64,000 nucleotides of DNA from Actinoplanes octamycinicus (GCF_014205225.1 NZ_JACHNB010000001.1:4445501-4509500); one strand, 5' to 3'. Positions 24,494 through 33,334 are shown, counted from the stretch's first letter. The notes: a model not told the origin generated them from the letters alone. A program made the numbers and translations.

Positions 24494-25495
24494 GTGAACG
24501 AGGACTTCCCCGGGCAGCCCGGTTACCCGCCGCCCGGTCCGCCGCCGCCCGACCCGCTGGCCGCGCCGCCGACCACCCCGATGTACGGCACCCCGCCGCC
24601 CAGCTACGCGGCCACGCCCCCGCCGCCCCCGCAGCCCTACGGCGCCTACCCGCCGGCCGCCTACCCAGGGCAGCAGCCTCCGGGTCAGCCTTTCCCGGGT
24701 CAGCCGGCTGCCGGCCAGCCTTTCCCGGGCCAGCCGGCTGCCGGCCAGCCTTTCCCGGGCCAACCGGTCCCCGGCCAGCCCTACCCGGGTCAGCCCTATC
24801 CGCCGGCCGGCTTCCCGCCGCCCGGGTTCCCGCCGCCGCCGGGCTACCCGGGCTACGGCCCGCAGAAGACCAACGGCGCCGCCATCGCCTCGCTGATCTT
24901 CGGCATCCTCGGTGGTGTCCTGATCAGCGTGATCTGCGGCTTCATCGCGCTGTCGCAGATCAAGAAGCGCGGCGACCGGGGCAAGGGCATGGCGGTGGCC
25001 GGGCTCAGCCTGTCCGCCTTCTGGGTCGTCGCCATCGCCGGGCTGATCGTGATCGGCTCCCTCGCCGACCCCGGGACGTCCGCCGACGCCGGCCCGACCG
25101 GGCTGGGCGCGCGGCCGACCGCCACCGCCACCACGGCCGGCGACCCGGACGACGTGCGGACCGACAAGCTCCGCCCGGGCGACTGCATCGCCACGATCAC
25201 CGACGAGGACACCGTCTACGACATGCCGGTGATCTCCTGCGCTCAGCCGCACCAGGGCGAGGTCTACAGCGTCACCACCATGGCGGCCGGCACCTTCCCG
25301 GGCGACAAGGCGGTGGAGACCGAGGCGGAGAACCGCTGCGGTGACAAGCTCGACCCGTACGCGATCGGCAAGTTCAAGGACGCCGAGTTCTACTACATCT
25401 TCCCGTCCCGCCGGTCCTGGACCTCGGACCGCAGCATCACCTGCATCGCGGTCGCCCCGGACAACGGCACCTACACCGGTTCCATGGTCAAGTGA
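24494..25495 (+). CDS. Proline-rich DUF4190 / septum-formation-domain membrane protein (paralogue B)
   Basis: A 333-residue paralogue of the preceding gene with the same order: Pro-rich tail, two membrane segments (GAAIASLIFGILGGVLISVICG and MAVAGLSLSAFWVVAIAGLIV) joined by ALSQIKKRGDRGKG, then a cysteine-containing outer domain (GDCIATITD, VISCAQPHQGEVYSV, NRCGDKLDPYAIGKF, ITCIAVAPDNGTYTGSM). The N-terminus contains a 10-residue repeat (GQPFPGQPAA) in three copies, reflecting a 30-bp tandem DNA repeat at about 24680-24775. Leaderless GTG start identical to that of paralogue A. Confidence 0.85.
   Translation: MNEDFPGQPGYPPPGPPPPDPLAAPPTTPMYGTPPPSYAATPPPPPQPYGAYPPAAYPGQQPPGQPFPGQPAAGQPFPGQPAAGQPFPGQPVPGQPYPGQPYPPAGFPPPGFPPPPGYPGYGPQKTNGAAIASLIFGILGGVLISVICGFIALSQIKKRGDRGKGMAVAGLSLSAFWVVAIAGLIVIGSLADPGTSADAGPTGLGARPTATATTAGDPDDVRTDKLRPGDCIATITDEDTVYDMPVISCAQPHQGEVYSVTTMAAGTFPGDKAVETEAENRCGDKLDPYAIGKFKDAEFYYIFPSRRSWTSDRSITCIAVAPDNGTYTGSMVK
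24680..24775 (+). repeat. 30-bp in-frame tandem repeat inside paralogue B
   Basis: Three near-identical 30-bp units encode GQPFPGQPAA/GQPFPGQPVP. The units differ only by a few synonymous or single-residue changes. Confidence 0.8.
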
Positions 25496-25507
25496 CCGTG
25501 TGACCTG

Positions 25508-25535
25508 AGTCACCCCAGTTCACGCCCGGCCCGTC
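25508..25535 (+). promoter_or_regulatory. Candidate ECF41-type promoter
   Basis: AGTCACC (25508-25514), 17 nt, then CGTC (25532-25535) resembles the ECF41 target motif TGTCACA-N16-CGTC. It lies before the FAD oxidoreductase-ECF41 operon, so autoregulation is plausible. Two of seven -35 bases differ. Confidence 0.35.
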
Positions 25536-25578
25536 CTGCCCCGTCCCGCGGTAAACACCTAGAGACAGGGGCAGGACG

Positions 25579-26763
25579 ATGTCCAGCAGGATCGTGGTTG
25601 TCGGCGCGGGATACACCGGCATGCTCACGGCGGTCAGCCTGGCCGGCCGCACCCGCCGCCGGCCCGGCGTCGAGATCACCGTCGTGAACGCCACCGGCCG
25701 CTTCACCGAGCGGCTCCGGCTGCACCAGACCGCCACCGGCCAGGACCTCGCGGAGCTGCGCATCCCGGACCTGCTGGCCGGCAGCAACGCCCGGCTGGAG
25801 ATCGGCTGGGTGACCGGTGTCGACGCCGCGGCGCGGATCATCCGGATCGACGACGAGCGGGAGATCGGGTACGACACGCTGGTCTACGCGCTCGGCGGCG
25901 GGGCGGACACCTCGGCGGTGCCCGGCGCGGCCGACCACGCGTACACCTTGGACTCGGCGAGCGAAGCGAACCTGTTCGCGCGCCGCCTCGGTGAGCTGAA
26001 CGGCCCCGGCGAGCCGGGTGGCCGAGGAGAGCCGAGCGATCGGCGTGCGGGTCGCGTCCTGGTCTGCGGCAGCGGCCTCACCGGCCTGGAGGCGGCCGCC
26101 GAGATCGCCGAACAGTATCCGCACCTCGCGGTCACGCTGCTGGGCCGCGCCGAGCCCGGCCAGAACCTCGGGCCGAAGGCCCGGCGCCACGTCCGGACCG
26201 CTCTGACCCGGCTGGGCGTCCAGGTCCGGACCGGCGAGATCATCAAGGTACGCCCGGACGGCGCCGACCTGGCGAGCGGCGAGACCGTGCCGGCCGACGC
26301 GATCCTCTGGACCAGCGGGGTCCGGGTCCCGCCCCTGGCGGCGGCCGCCGGGCTGACCGTCGACGACCGTGGCCGGATCGTCGTCGACGACGCGCTGCGC
26401 TCGGTCTCGCACCCGGAGGTGTGGGCGATCGGCGACGCCGCCGCGATCACCCAGCGGTACGGCGTCATGCACGGCACCTGCCAGGGCGGGATGCCGACCG
26501 CCGCGCACACCGCCGCGCAGATCGTCCGCGACCTGGACGGCAAGCCGGTCAGACCGTTCCGGTTCGGCTACTACCACGCCCCGATCAGCCTGGGCCGCCG
26601 GGACGCGGTCGTCCAGTTCACCCACGCCGACGACTCTCCGGCCCGGGCGGCGCTGACCGGCCGCGCCGCGGTCTGGTACAAGGAGACCGTGACAGCCTCG
26701 CCGTGGCCGACCTTCCGGCGCGCCCTGAAGCACCCGGCCTCGGTGATGGTGTGGCGCCGGTGA
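25579..26763 (+). CDS. FAD-dependent NADH dehydrogenase-like oxidoreductase
   Basis: A 394-residue flavoprotein of the NDH-2/Pyr_redox_2 type. The FAD-binding dinucleotide motif is at the N-terminus (RIVVVGAGYTGMLTAVSLAG). The NAD-binding motif is VLVCGSGLTGLEAAAEIAE near residue 155. The late FAD motif is VWAIGDAAAI. The usual ATG motif is TLVYALGGG. No C-terminal membrane anchor is evident, so it is probably soluble or peripheral. ATG 25579 follows GGGGCAGGACG. Its stop overlaps the start of the ECF41 sigma gene (GTGA), so the two are translationally coupled. Oxidoreductases are one of the classes usually encoded beside ECF41 sigma factors. Confidence 0.87.
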   Translation: MSSRIVVVGAGYTGMLTAVSLAGRTRRRPGVEITVVNATGRFTERLRLHQTATGQDLAELRIPDLLAGSNARLEIGWVTGVDAAARIIRIDDEREIGYDTLVYALGGGADTSAVPGAADHAYTLDSASEANLFARRLGELNGPGEPGGRGEPSDRRAGRVLVCGSGLTGLEAAAEIAEQYPHLAVTLLGRAEPGQNLGPKARRHVRTALTRLGVQVRTGEIIKVRPDGADLASGETVPADAILWTSGVRVPPLAAAAGLTVDDRGRIVVDDALRSVSHPEVWAIGDAAAITQRYGVMHGTCQGGMPTAAHTAAQIVRDLDGKPVRPFRFGYYHAPISLGRRDAVVQFTHADDSPARAALTGRAAVWYKETVTASPWPTFRRALKHPASVMVWRR

Positions 26764-27623
26764 CCGTCTTCGATCAGTATCGGAACCTGCTCTTCTCGGT
26801 CGCCTACCGGATCCTCGGCAGTGCCGCGGACGCCGAGGACGCGGTGCAGGACTCCTGGCTGAAGTGGTCGGCGGCGGACCGGTCCAAGGTCGCCGACCCG
26901 AAGGCCTACCTGGTCCGGATCGTGTCGAACACGGCGCTGGACCGGCTCCGGTCGGTCACCGCGCGGCGCGAGACCTACGTCGGCCCGTGGCTGCCCGAGC
27001 CGATCCTGACCAGCGGCGAGGCGCCCGACGTGGCGCCCGCCCTGCTGCTGGTCCTGGAGAACCTGACGCCGCTGGAGCGGGCCGTGTTCGTGCTGAAGGA
27101 GGCGTTCGCGTTCAGCTACGAGGAGATCGCCGAGGCGGTGGAGCGGACCCCGGAGACGGTGCGCCAGGCGGCGCACCGGGCGCGCGAGCACGTACGGTCG
27201 CACCGCCCCCGTTTCCCGGCGGACCGCGACCGGCAGCGGGCGGTGACCGAGCGCTTCTTCGCGGCCGCCTCCGGCGGTGACATCAATACGCTGATGGAGC
27301 TGCTCGCGCCGGACGTCACGCTGTGGACCGACGGCGGCGGCAAGGTGCGCCAGGCGATGCGCCCGGTGCACGGCGCCGAGCGGGTCGCGGCGTGGCTGGC
27401 CGGCGTGGGCAGCCGGCCCTACGAGGGGGTGCGGCCGGACCAGATGTCGGCCGCCCTGGCCGAGCTGAACGGCGGCGCCGGCGTGGTGATCACCGGGGCC
27501 GGGCGGGTGCTCGGCACGCTCACCCTGGACCTGGACGTGGACGGCCGGGTGGCGGCGATTCTGAACACCGCCAACCCGGACAAACTCGCCGCGATTCAGG
27601 GTGGTGTGGTCCACCCGCTGTGA
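26760..27623 (+). CDS. ECF41-type RNA polymerase sigma factor (SigJ-like)
   Basis: A 287-residue sigma factor. Region 2 begins FDQYRNLLFSVAYRILGSAADAEDAVQDSWLKW, region 4 is LTPLERAVFVLKEAFAFSYEEIAEAVERTPETVRQAAHRARE, and a SnoaL-like C-terminal extension (about 170-287) follows. The extension carries DGGGK (LWTDGGGKVRQAMRP) and a terminal NPDKL, two hallmarks of the ECF41 group, in which the extension replaces a separate anti-sigma factor. The start is GTG 26760, overlapping the oxidoreductase stop. It probably activates the operon it sits in. Confidence 0.92.
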   Translation: MTVFDQYRNLLFSVAYRILGSAADAEDAVQDSWLKWSAADRSKVADPKAYLVRIVSNTALDRLRSVTARRETYVGPWLPEPILTSGEAPDVAPALLLVLENLTPLERAVFVLKEAFAFSYEEIAEAVERTPETVRQAAHRAREHVRSHRPRFPADRDRQRAVTERFFAAASGGDINTLMELLAPDVTLWTDGGGKVRQAMRPVHGAERVAAWLAGVGSRPYEGVRPDQMSAALAELNGGAGVVITGAGRVLGTLTLDLDVDGRVAAILNTANPDKLAAIQGGVVHPL

Positions 27624-27637
27624 CCCGCCGGCCGGCC

Positions 27638-28264
27638 TCAGGCCCGCTGGCGGGCCTTGCGGCGCTCGCCGATCTCCCAGGCGATCACGTACTGCCGGAT
27701 CATCTGGGCGAGCGGGTCGATCGTCTTGAAGATCAGCACCACGTGGAAGCCGGGCTCGTCGCCGGCCGGGCGGACCGCGTACACCTTGCCCTTGATCTCG
27801 GCCTCGCCGTTGCCGAGCCAGACCAGGGCGCGCATGTAGTCGCCCTCCTTGACCATCTTGGCGTCCGGCACCCAGAACCGCAGGCCGCCCTCGCTGATGT
27901 CGAGCATCTGGCCCTGCAGCCAGCTCGGGCCCCACTCGCCGAACAGGCGGATCGAGGCGCCGGCGCCGCCACGGGCGAACTCCCGCCGGTTGCTGATCTC
28001 CGGCTCCGCGGTCGGGAACAGCGTCCACCGGAACGGCGACGAGTCGGTGACCCCCTTGAGCAGGACCGGCATCTTGACCCGGGTGCGCGGCGGCACCCAG
28101 AACACCTCGAACTCGTAGCCGGGCAGGAAGCCGTCCGGTCCGCTGGTCTCCAGCGGAGCCGCCACGCTGAACGTGCCGTCGTCCACCGATTCGAGGCGGG
28201 AACGGATGTTCACACCGTCCCCGAGGGCCAGGAAAATCGGGGAGCCGATCTCAGGCAGGTCCAT
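27638..28264 (-). CDS. PilZ-domain c-di-GMP effector protein
   Basis: A 208-residue soluble protein. The N-terminal half (about 1-100) looks like a YcgR-type flagellar-brake domain. The C-terminal PilZ domain contains the c-di-GMP-binding arginine motif NRREFARGGAG and the strand motif MLDISEGGLRFWVPD, which fits (D/N)xSxxG. Both elements are intact. The start is ATG 28264 (MDLPEIGSP). The gene is convergent with the ECF41 operon, with only 14 bp between. It probably reads c-di-GMP produced by GGDEF proteins such as that at 12.8 kb; its target is unknown. Confidence 0.85.
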   Translation of the reverse strand: MDLPEIGSPIFLALGDGVNIRSRLESVDDGTFSVAAPLETSGPDGFLPGYEFEVFWVPPRTRVKMPVLLKGVTDSSPFRWTLFPTAEPEISNRREFARGGAGASIRLFGEWGPSWLQGQMLDISEGGLRFWVPDAKMVKEGDYMRALVWLGNGEAEIKGKVYAVRPAGDEPGFHVVLIFKTIDPLAQMIRQYVIAWEIGERRKARQRA

Positions 28265-28280
28265 CAGAGCAGGCCTTTCG

Positions 28281-28339
28281 CGTCGCCGAGCCCGCACCTC
28301 GCGGGTCGCCCTTGCATGTCGGCGACGGGCTCGGCGACG
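28281..28339. promoter_or_regulatory. Long inverted repeat upstream of the PilZ gene
   Basis: CGTCGCCGAGCCCG (28281-28294) and CGGGCTCGGCGACG (28326-28339) form a perfect 14-bp stem around a 31-nt loop that can itself pair (TCGCC with GGCGA). It sits between the end of the LLM gene and the PilZ start on the same strand, so it could terminate the former or attenuate the latter. Confidence 0.6.
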
Positions 28340-28357
28340 TGAGGAGTCACCCCGGGA

Positions 28358-29239
28358 TCAACCCCGTTGCAACCCGAGGACCGTGTCCATGGCCTTGAGC
28401 TTCTCGGCGCCGGAGCCGAGGAAGGCGTCCGGGACGATCAGCTCGTCCAGGCCGGCGGCGCGGTACTCGGCGATCGCGTCGGCCAGTTTCGCCGGGCTGC
28501 CGCCGATGGCCGGCATCGGGGCGCCCTCCGGCAGCGGGCCGTTCACCACGGTCAGCGCCTGCGCGGTGCGGGCGATCGACTTCGGGTCGCGGCCGCGCTC
28601 GGCGCAGAACCGGTCGAGGACCGCGGACTTGTGCGCGAACAGGTCGGGCAGGCCCCAGGTGTTCCACATGTCGGCGTACTCGGCGACCACGCCGAGCATC
28701 CGCTTCTCGCCCTTGGCGCCGATCATGATGGGCAGCGGGTCCTGCACCGGCTTGGGCTCGCAGACCGCGTCGGTGAGCTGGTAGTACTCACCGTCCAGGG
28801 TGGTCCGCGGCTGCCGCAGCAGGCCGTGCAGCACCTGCAGCGCCTCGACGAAGCGGTCCAGCAGCTGCCTGGTCGGGGGCAGCTCGATGCCGTACTGCTG
28901 GTGCTCGTTGACCTGCCAGCCGGCGCCGACGCCGAGGGTGAACCGGCCACCGGTGACGTGGTCGACGGTGGCCGCCATGTTGGCCACCACGGCCGGGTGC
29001 CGGTAGGTGTTGCCGTAGACCAGGGTGCCGATCCGGACCCGCGGGACGGCCGCGCCGAGGGCGGCGACCAGCGAGCCGGCCTCCAGGGTCGGGTGGTCGG
29101 GGTCGCGGCCGGTCCCGGCGTTCGGCATGAAGTGGTCGGCGATCCAGACGCCGTCCCAGCCGGTCTCTTCCGCGTGACGGGCGGTCTCCAGAATGTCGGA
29201 CCAGGGCTGACCCGCACCCGGCCAGATCGAAATGCGCAT
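28358..29239 (-). CDS. LLM-class F420-dependent oxidoreductase
   Basis: A 293-residue bacterial-luciferase-like TIM-barrel protein. Recognisable segments are MRISIWPGAGQPW, GWDGVWIADHFMPN, VRIGTLVYGNTYRHPAVVANMAATVDHVTGGRFTLGVGAGWQ and PLPIMIGAKGEKRMLGVVAEYADMWN. The GVGAGWQ block contacts the F420 phosphate in this family. F420 rather than FMN use is inferred from the actinobacterial context. A leaderless -10 TAGGGT lies 6 nt before ATG 29239. The natural substrate is unknown. Confidence 0.9.
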   Translation of the reverse strand: MRISIWPGAGQPWSDILETARHAEETGWDGVWIADHFMPNAGTGRDPDHPTLEAGSLVAALGAAVPRVRIGTLVYGNTYRHPAVVANMAATVDHVTGGRFTLGVGAGWQVNEHQQYGIELPPTRQLLDRFVEALQVLHGLLRQPRTTLDGEYYQLTDAVCEPKPVQDPLPIMIGAKGEKRMLGVVAEYADMWNTWGLPDLFAHKSAVLDRFCAERGRDPKSIARTAQALTVVNGPLPEGAPMPAIGGSPAKLADAIAEYRAAGLDELIVPDAFLGSGAEKLKAMDTVLGLQRG

Positions 29240-29245
29240 ACCGTG

Positions 29246-29251
29246 ACCCTA
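29246..29251 (-). promoter_or_regulatory. -10 element TAGGGT, leaderless
   Basis: On the minus strand TAGGGT is followed by 6 nt and ATG 29239. Confidence 0.55.
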
Positions 29252-29301
29252 TCGGCATGATCGGTGTTGTCTCATTCCATCAACGGGTGTCTATTAGCCA
29301 G

Positions 29302-32300
29302 ATGAGCGCAGTCAGCAGACGTGAGCTTCTCGCCGGGGTTGCCGGCGCCACCGTCCTCGGTCCGGCCGTCGCCGGGGCCGCCTCCGCCGCGACCCGCCGC
29401 GCCGGGCTGCGCCAGGGCACCGGCCTGGCGGTCCGCCAGTCGCCGGACGGCCGGCGGATCGCCATGGACCTGGCCGGCGTGCTGTGGGTGCTGCCCGCGC
29501 CGGGTGGGCCGGCCCGGCGGCTGACCGGGGACCTGTTCGACATCGCCCAGCCGGACTGGGCGCCGGACGGCCGGACCATCGCGGTCCAGTCGTACCGGGC
29601 CGGGTCGTTCGACCTGTGGCTGATCCGCCCGGACGGCTCCGGGCTGCGCCGGCTCACCAGCGGGCCGTTCGACCACCGGGAGCCGCGCTTCGCGCCGGAC
29701 GGCCGCCGGCTGGCGTTCTCCAGCGACCGGGACGGCAGCTACGGCATCCACCTGCTCGACCTGGCGTCCGGCGCGATCACCGCGGTGCCCGGCGGGACCG
29801 CCGCCGAGGAGTACGAGCCGGCCTGGTCCCCGGACGGCGCCCGGATCGCCTTCGTGGTCGGCAACACCCGGATCGACGTGGTCGAGGTGGCCACCGGCGC
29901 CCGGACCACCCGGGTCACCGTCCCCGCCGGCCGGATCCTGCACTCCCCGGAGTGGACACCGGACGGCACCGGCGTCGTCCACCAGGTCACTCTGGACGGT
30001 CGCAGTGAGCTGTGGCGCGACGGCACCCCCGAGATCACCGGCGAGGAGGTCTTTCCGTTCCGGGTCAGCTTCGGTCCGGACGGCAGTTTCGTGTACGCGG
30101 CGGACGGCGCGATCCGGCGCCGCAAGCTCGGCTCGGCGTCCCGCTCGGAGATCGGTTTCGTCGCGCCGCTCACGCTGACCACCCCGGACTACCGCAAACG
30201 GTCCCGGGACTTCGAGTCGGTCCAGCCGCGGCCGGTGCTCGGCATCGGCAGCCCGGTGCTCTCCCCGGACGGCCGGTCGGTGGCGTTCCGCGCGCTCAAC
30301 GACATCTGGACGATGCGGATCGGGCAGCCGCCCCGGCCGCTCACCCGGGACGCCTGGTGGAAGTCGGATCCGGCCTGGTCACCGGACGGCCGGTACCTGT
30401 CCTACTCCACCGACCGCTCCGGCAAGCTGGACATCTGGCTGCGCGACCTGGCCACCGGCGCGGACCGGCAGCTGACCGCGCTGCCGAACGCGGCGGCGGT
30501 CTCCGGCAGCTGGTCCGCGGACGGCTCGCAGCTGGCCTTCCTGGACCAGACCGGAGCGCTCTACACGGTGCGGGTCGCCACCGGCGAGGTGCGCAAGCTG
30601 TTCACCGCCACCTTCGAGCCGGGCCGGCCGAGCTGGTCGGCGGACGGCCGGACCATCGCGCTCGCGGCGATCGTGCCGTACTCGGCCCGGTTCCGGGAGG
30701 GGCTCAGCAAGATCCTGCTGGTCGACACCGCCACCGGGGCCGGCCGCTACCTCGACCCGCTGCCCCGGCGCTCGCTGCAGACCCGCGGCGACGACGGTCC
30801 GGTGTGGTCGCCGGACGGGACCCGGCTGGCGTTCGTGGTGGCCAGCGTGCTCTGGGTGGTCGACGTGCACCCGGACGGCAGCTACGCGGGGACGCCGCGG
30901 CAGCTCACCCACGAGGTCACCGACGCGCCGAGCTGGAGCGGTGACTCGACCCGGCTGCTCTACCTGAGCAACGGGCGGCTCCGGCTGATCGACGCGGACG
31001 GCGGCTCCCCGCGTACCGTAAATCTGCATTTGACCTGGGCGAACACCGCGCCTCGCGGGCGGACCGTGATCCGCGCGGGCCGGTTCTGGGACGGCGTCAG
31101 CCGGACCCTGCGCCGGGACGCCGACCTGGTGCTCGAGGGCCACCGGATCGTCGAGGTCGGACCGCACCGTGACGACCGGGACGGGCGGCTGATCGACGCG
31201 CGCGACGCGGTGGTCACGCCCGGGCTGATCGACATGCATCACCACCGCGAGATGCAGGGCTACGGGTACGGGGCGCGGCAGGGCCGGCTGTGGCTTTCCC
31301 TCGGGATCACCACCACCCGCTCGCCGGGCAGCCCGGCCTACCACATGGTCGAGGAGCGCGAGGCGGTCCAGTCCGGGGCGCGGATCGGGCCGCGCTACTT
31401 CGCCACCGGCGAGGCGGTCGACGGGTCGCGGATCTTCTACAACTTCATGCGGCCCACCTTCGACGCCGCCCAACTGGCCCTGGAGCTGGAACGGGCCGGC
31501 GCGCTCGGCTACGACCTGATGAAGTCCTACGTGCGGCTCGCCCCGGACCGGCAGCGGCAGGTGATCGCCTGGGCGCACCGGCACGGCGTCCACGCCACCT
31601 CGCACTACCACTACCCGGCGTTCGCCTTCGGCGGTGACGGGCAGGAGCACGTCGGCGCGACCAGCCGGTTCGGTTACTCGCGGACGGTCACCGCGCTCGG
31701 CTCGGCGTACTCGGACGTGGCGGAGATCTTCGTGCGGAGCGGGGCCACCCTGACCCCCACCCTGTTCGGCGCGGTCACCCTGCTCGGCGACGACGCCGGC
31801 CTGGTCGACGACGTCCGGGTCCGCACCCTCTACCCGAGCTGGGAGTACGCCACCCTGCGCGGCATCGCGGAGACCGCCCGGACCACCGACCAGACGGTGA
31901 ACCGGCAGAACCTGGCCCGGCAGGTGGCGCACGTGGCGCGAGTGCTGCGCGGCGGCGGCCGGGTGATCACCGGCACCGACTCGCCGATCTCGCCGAACGC
32001 GGTCAGCACCCACCTCAACCTGCGCGCCATGGTCGCCTACGGGATGACGCCGTGGGAGGCGCTGAGCACCGCGACCCGGATCCCGGCCGACTTCCTCGAG
32101 GAGCCGCTGGGGCGGATCGCGCCCGGCCGCTACGCCGACCTGGTGATCCTGGGCGGCGACCCGCTGACCGACATCGATCAGGCGGCGAACGTCCGGCAGG
32201 TGATCGCGGCCGGCGTACCGCACACCGTCGACTCGTTGCTGGCGCCGTTCACCGCGGTGTCCCCTCTTCGGGAGAGCGCGGTGCGTCCGGTCGCCGAGCA

Positions 32301-32382
32301 TCCGGACAACGCCGCGTTCTGGTGGCATGATCCCGAGTACGTCGAGCACAGCCGGCATGCATGTTGTTCGGAGGTTTTGTGA
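29302..32382 (+). CDS. Tat-exported TolB-propeller/amidohydrolase fusion
   Basis: A 1026-residue exported protein. The N-terminus MSAVSRRELLAGVAGATVLG is a twin-arginine signal. Residues about 50-590 form TolB/WD40-like propeller repeats (recurring WSPDG, WAPDG, FAPDGRRLAFSSDRDG). Residues about 595-1010 are an amidohydrolase: PGLIDMHHHRE (metal ligands His646 and His648), a likely carboxylated lysine in DLMKSYVRLA, later histidines in HATSHYHYP and QEHVG, and the catalytic aspartate in VITGTDSPIS. Relatives include imidazolonepropionase-like hydrolases with propellers. The start is ATG 29302; TATTAG lies 4 nt upstream. Its stop overlaps the thioesterase start (GTGA). The substrate is unknown. 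Confidence 0.9.
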   Translation: MSAVSRRELLAGVAGATVLGPAVAGAASAATRRAGLRQGTGLAVRQSPDGRRIAMDLAGVLWVLPAPGGPARRLTGDLFDIAQPDWAPDGRTIAVQSYRAGSFDLWLIRPDGSGLRRLTSGPFDHREPRFAPDGRRLAFSSDRDGSYGIHLLDLASGAITAVPGGTAAEEYEPAWSPDGARIAFVVGNTRIDVVEVATGARTTRVTVPAGRILHSPEWTPDGTGVVHQVTLDGRSELWRDGTPEITGEEVFPFRVSFGPDGSFVYAADGAIRRRKLGSASRSEIGFVAPLTLTTPDYRKRSRDFESVQPRPVLGIGSPVLSPDGRSVAFRALNDIWTMRIGQPPRPLTRDAWWKSDPAWSPDGRYLSYSTDRSGKLDIWLRDLATGADRQLTALPNAAAVSGSWSADGSQLAFLDQTGALYTVRVATGEVRKLFTATFEPGRPSWSADGRTIALAAIVPYSARFREGLSKILLVDTATGAGRYLDPLPRRSLQTRGDDGPVWSPDGTRLAFVVASVLWVVDVHPDGSYAGTPRQLTHEVTDAPSWSGDSTRLLYLSNGRLRLIDADGGSPRTVNLHLTWANTAPRGRTVIRAGRFWDGVSRTLRRDADLVLEGHRIVEVGPHRDDRDGRLIDARDAVVTPGLIDMHHHREMQGYGYGARQGRLWLSLGITTTRSPGSPAYHMVEEREAVQSGARIGPRYFATGEAVDGSRIFYNFMRPTFDAAQLALELERAGALGYDLMKSYVRLAPDRQRQVIAWAHRHGVHATSHYHYPAFAFGGDGQEHVGATSRFGYSRTVTALGSAYSDVAEIFVRSGATLTPTLFGAVTLLGDDAGLVDDVRVRTLYPSWEYATLRGIAETARTTDQTVNRQNLARQVAHVARVLRGGGRVITGTDSPISPNAVSTHLNLRAMVAYGMTPWEALSTATRIPADFLEEPLGRIAPGRYADLVILGGDPLTDIDQAANVRQVIAAGVPHTVDSLLAPFTAVSPLRESAVRPVAEHPDNAAFWWHDPEYVEHSRHACCSEVL

Positions 32383-33167
32383 CGGTCGGTGCCTTCTACC
32401 TCCCGGTGGGCGAGAACGAGTTCGAGTCCACCTCCGCGACGGCCAGCCCGTGGGACTTCTCGCTCCAGCACGGCGGCCCGCCGGCCGCCCTGCTGACCCG
32501 GGCCATGCAGCGCTGCGGTGCGGGCGGGGCCACCCCGCTCGCCCGGGTCACCGTCGACTTCCTCGGCGGCATCCCGCAGGGCCGGCTGCGCACCGAGGCC
32601 CGGGTGCTGCGGCCCGGCCGGCGCGTCGAGCTGCTCGAAGCCGAGCTGTGGGCGGACGGCAAGCTCGCCGTGCAGGCGAGTGCCTGGCGGATCCGGCAGC
32701 AGGACGGCGCGACCGCCGCGGTGGCCACCCCCGCCGTCCTCCCGCCGCCGCTGCCGGCGCCCGCGGCCGGCTGGCCGTTCGGCGGGATCAGCCGGGACTG
32801 GGGTTACGGCAACGCGATCGAGTGGCGGTTCGTCGCCGGCGGATTCGCCGACCCGGGACCGGCGTCGGTCTGGACCCGGGTCCGGATCCCGCTGGTCGAC
32901 GGCGAGGAGAGCACCCCGGAGCAGCGCGCGATGATCGTCGCCGACTCGGCCAACGGGCTCTCCGGCGAGCTGCCGATGGCGGATTGGCTGTTCATCCCGC
33001 CGACGCTCAGCGTCACCTTCCAGCGCGCGCCCGAGTCGGCGTGGATGTTCCTGGACGCGGCCAGCAGCATCGGCCCGAACGGCACCGGCATCGCCCAGGG
33101 CACCATCACCGACGAGCGCGGCCTGGTCTGCCGGATCAGCCAGCCGCTGCTGGTCGCGCCCCGCTGA
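32379..33167 (+). CDS. Acyl-CoA thioesterase-family (TesB-like) protein
   Basis: A 262-residue double-hotdog protein. The first hotdog contains SPWDFSLQHGGPPAALLTRAMQR and RVTVDFLGGIPQGRLRTEARVLRPGRRVELLEAELW. The second contains FIPPTLSVTFQRAPESAWMFLDA, then GPNGTGIAQGTITDERGLVCRISQPLLV, typical of thioesterase_3/TesB-like families. GTG 32379 has GGAGG (32370-32374) 4 nt upstream and overlaps the amidohydrolase stop, so the two are translationally coupled. The substrate chain length is unknown. Confidence 0.85.
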   Translation: MTVGAFYLPVGENEFESTSATASPWDFSLQHGGPPAALLTRAMQRCGAGGATPLARVTVDFLGGIPQGRLRTEARVLRPGRRVELLEAELWADGKLAVQASAWRIRQQDGATAAVATPAVLPPPLPAPAAGWPFGGISRDWGYGNAIEWRFVAGGFADPGPASVWTRVRIPLVDGEESTPEQRAMIVADSANGLSGELPMADWLFIPPTLSVTFQRAPESAWMFLDAASSIGPNGTGIAQGTITDERGLVCRISQPLLVAPR

Positions 33168-33334
33168 GGACGCGTCCGGCGGCGGCGCGGAGCCGGTCGG
33201 CCGTGCCGGCTCGCGGCTGACCCGGCGCGGCTGGGACGTCCGGCAACGGCCAGGCCGGGACCGGCCACCCCGGGGCTGTCCGGCCTCGCCCCGCGCGCGG
33301 ATCTTCCTGGTGTCCCCGACCCTCGGAGGTTTCC

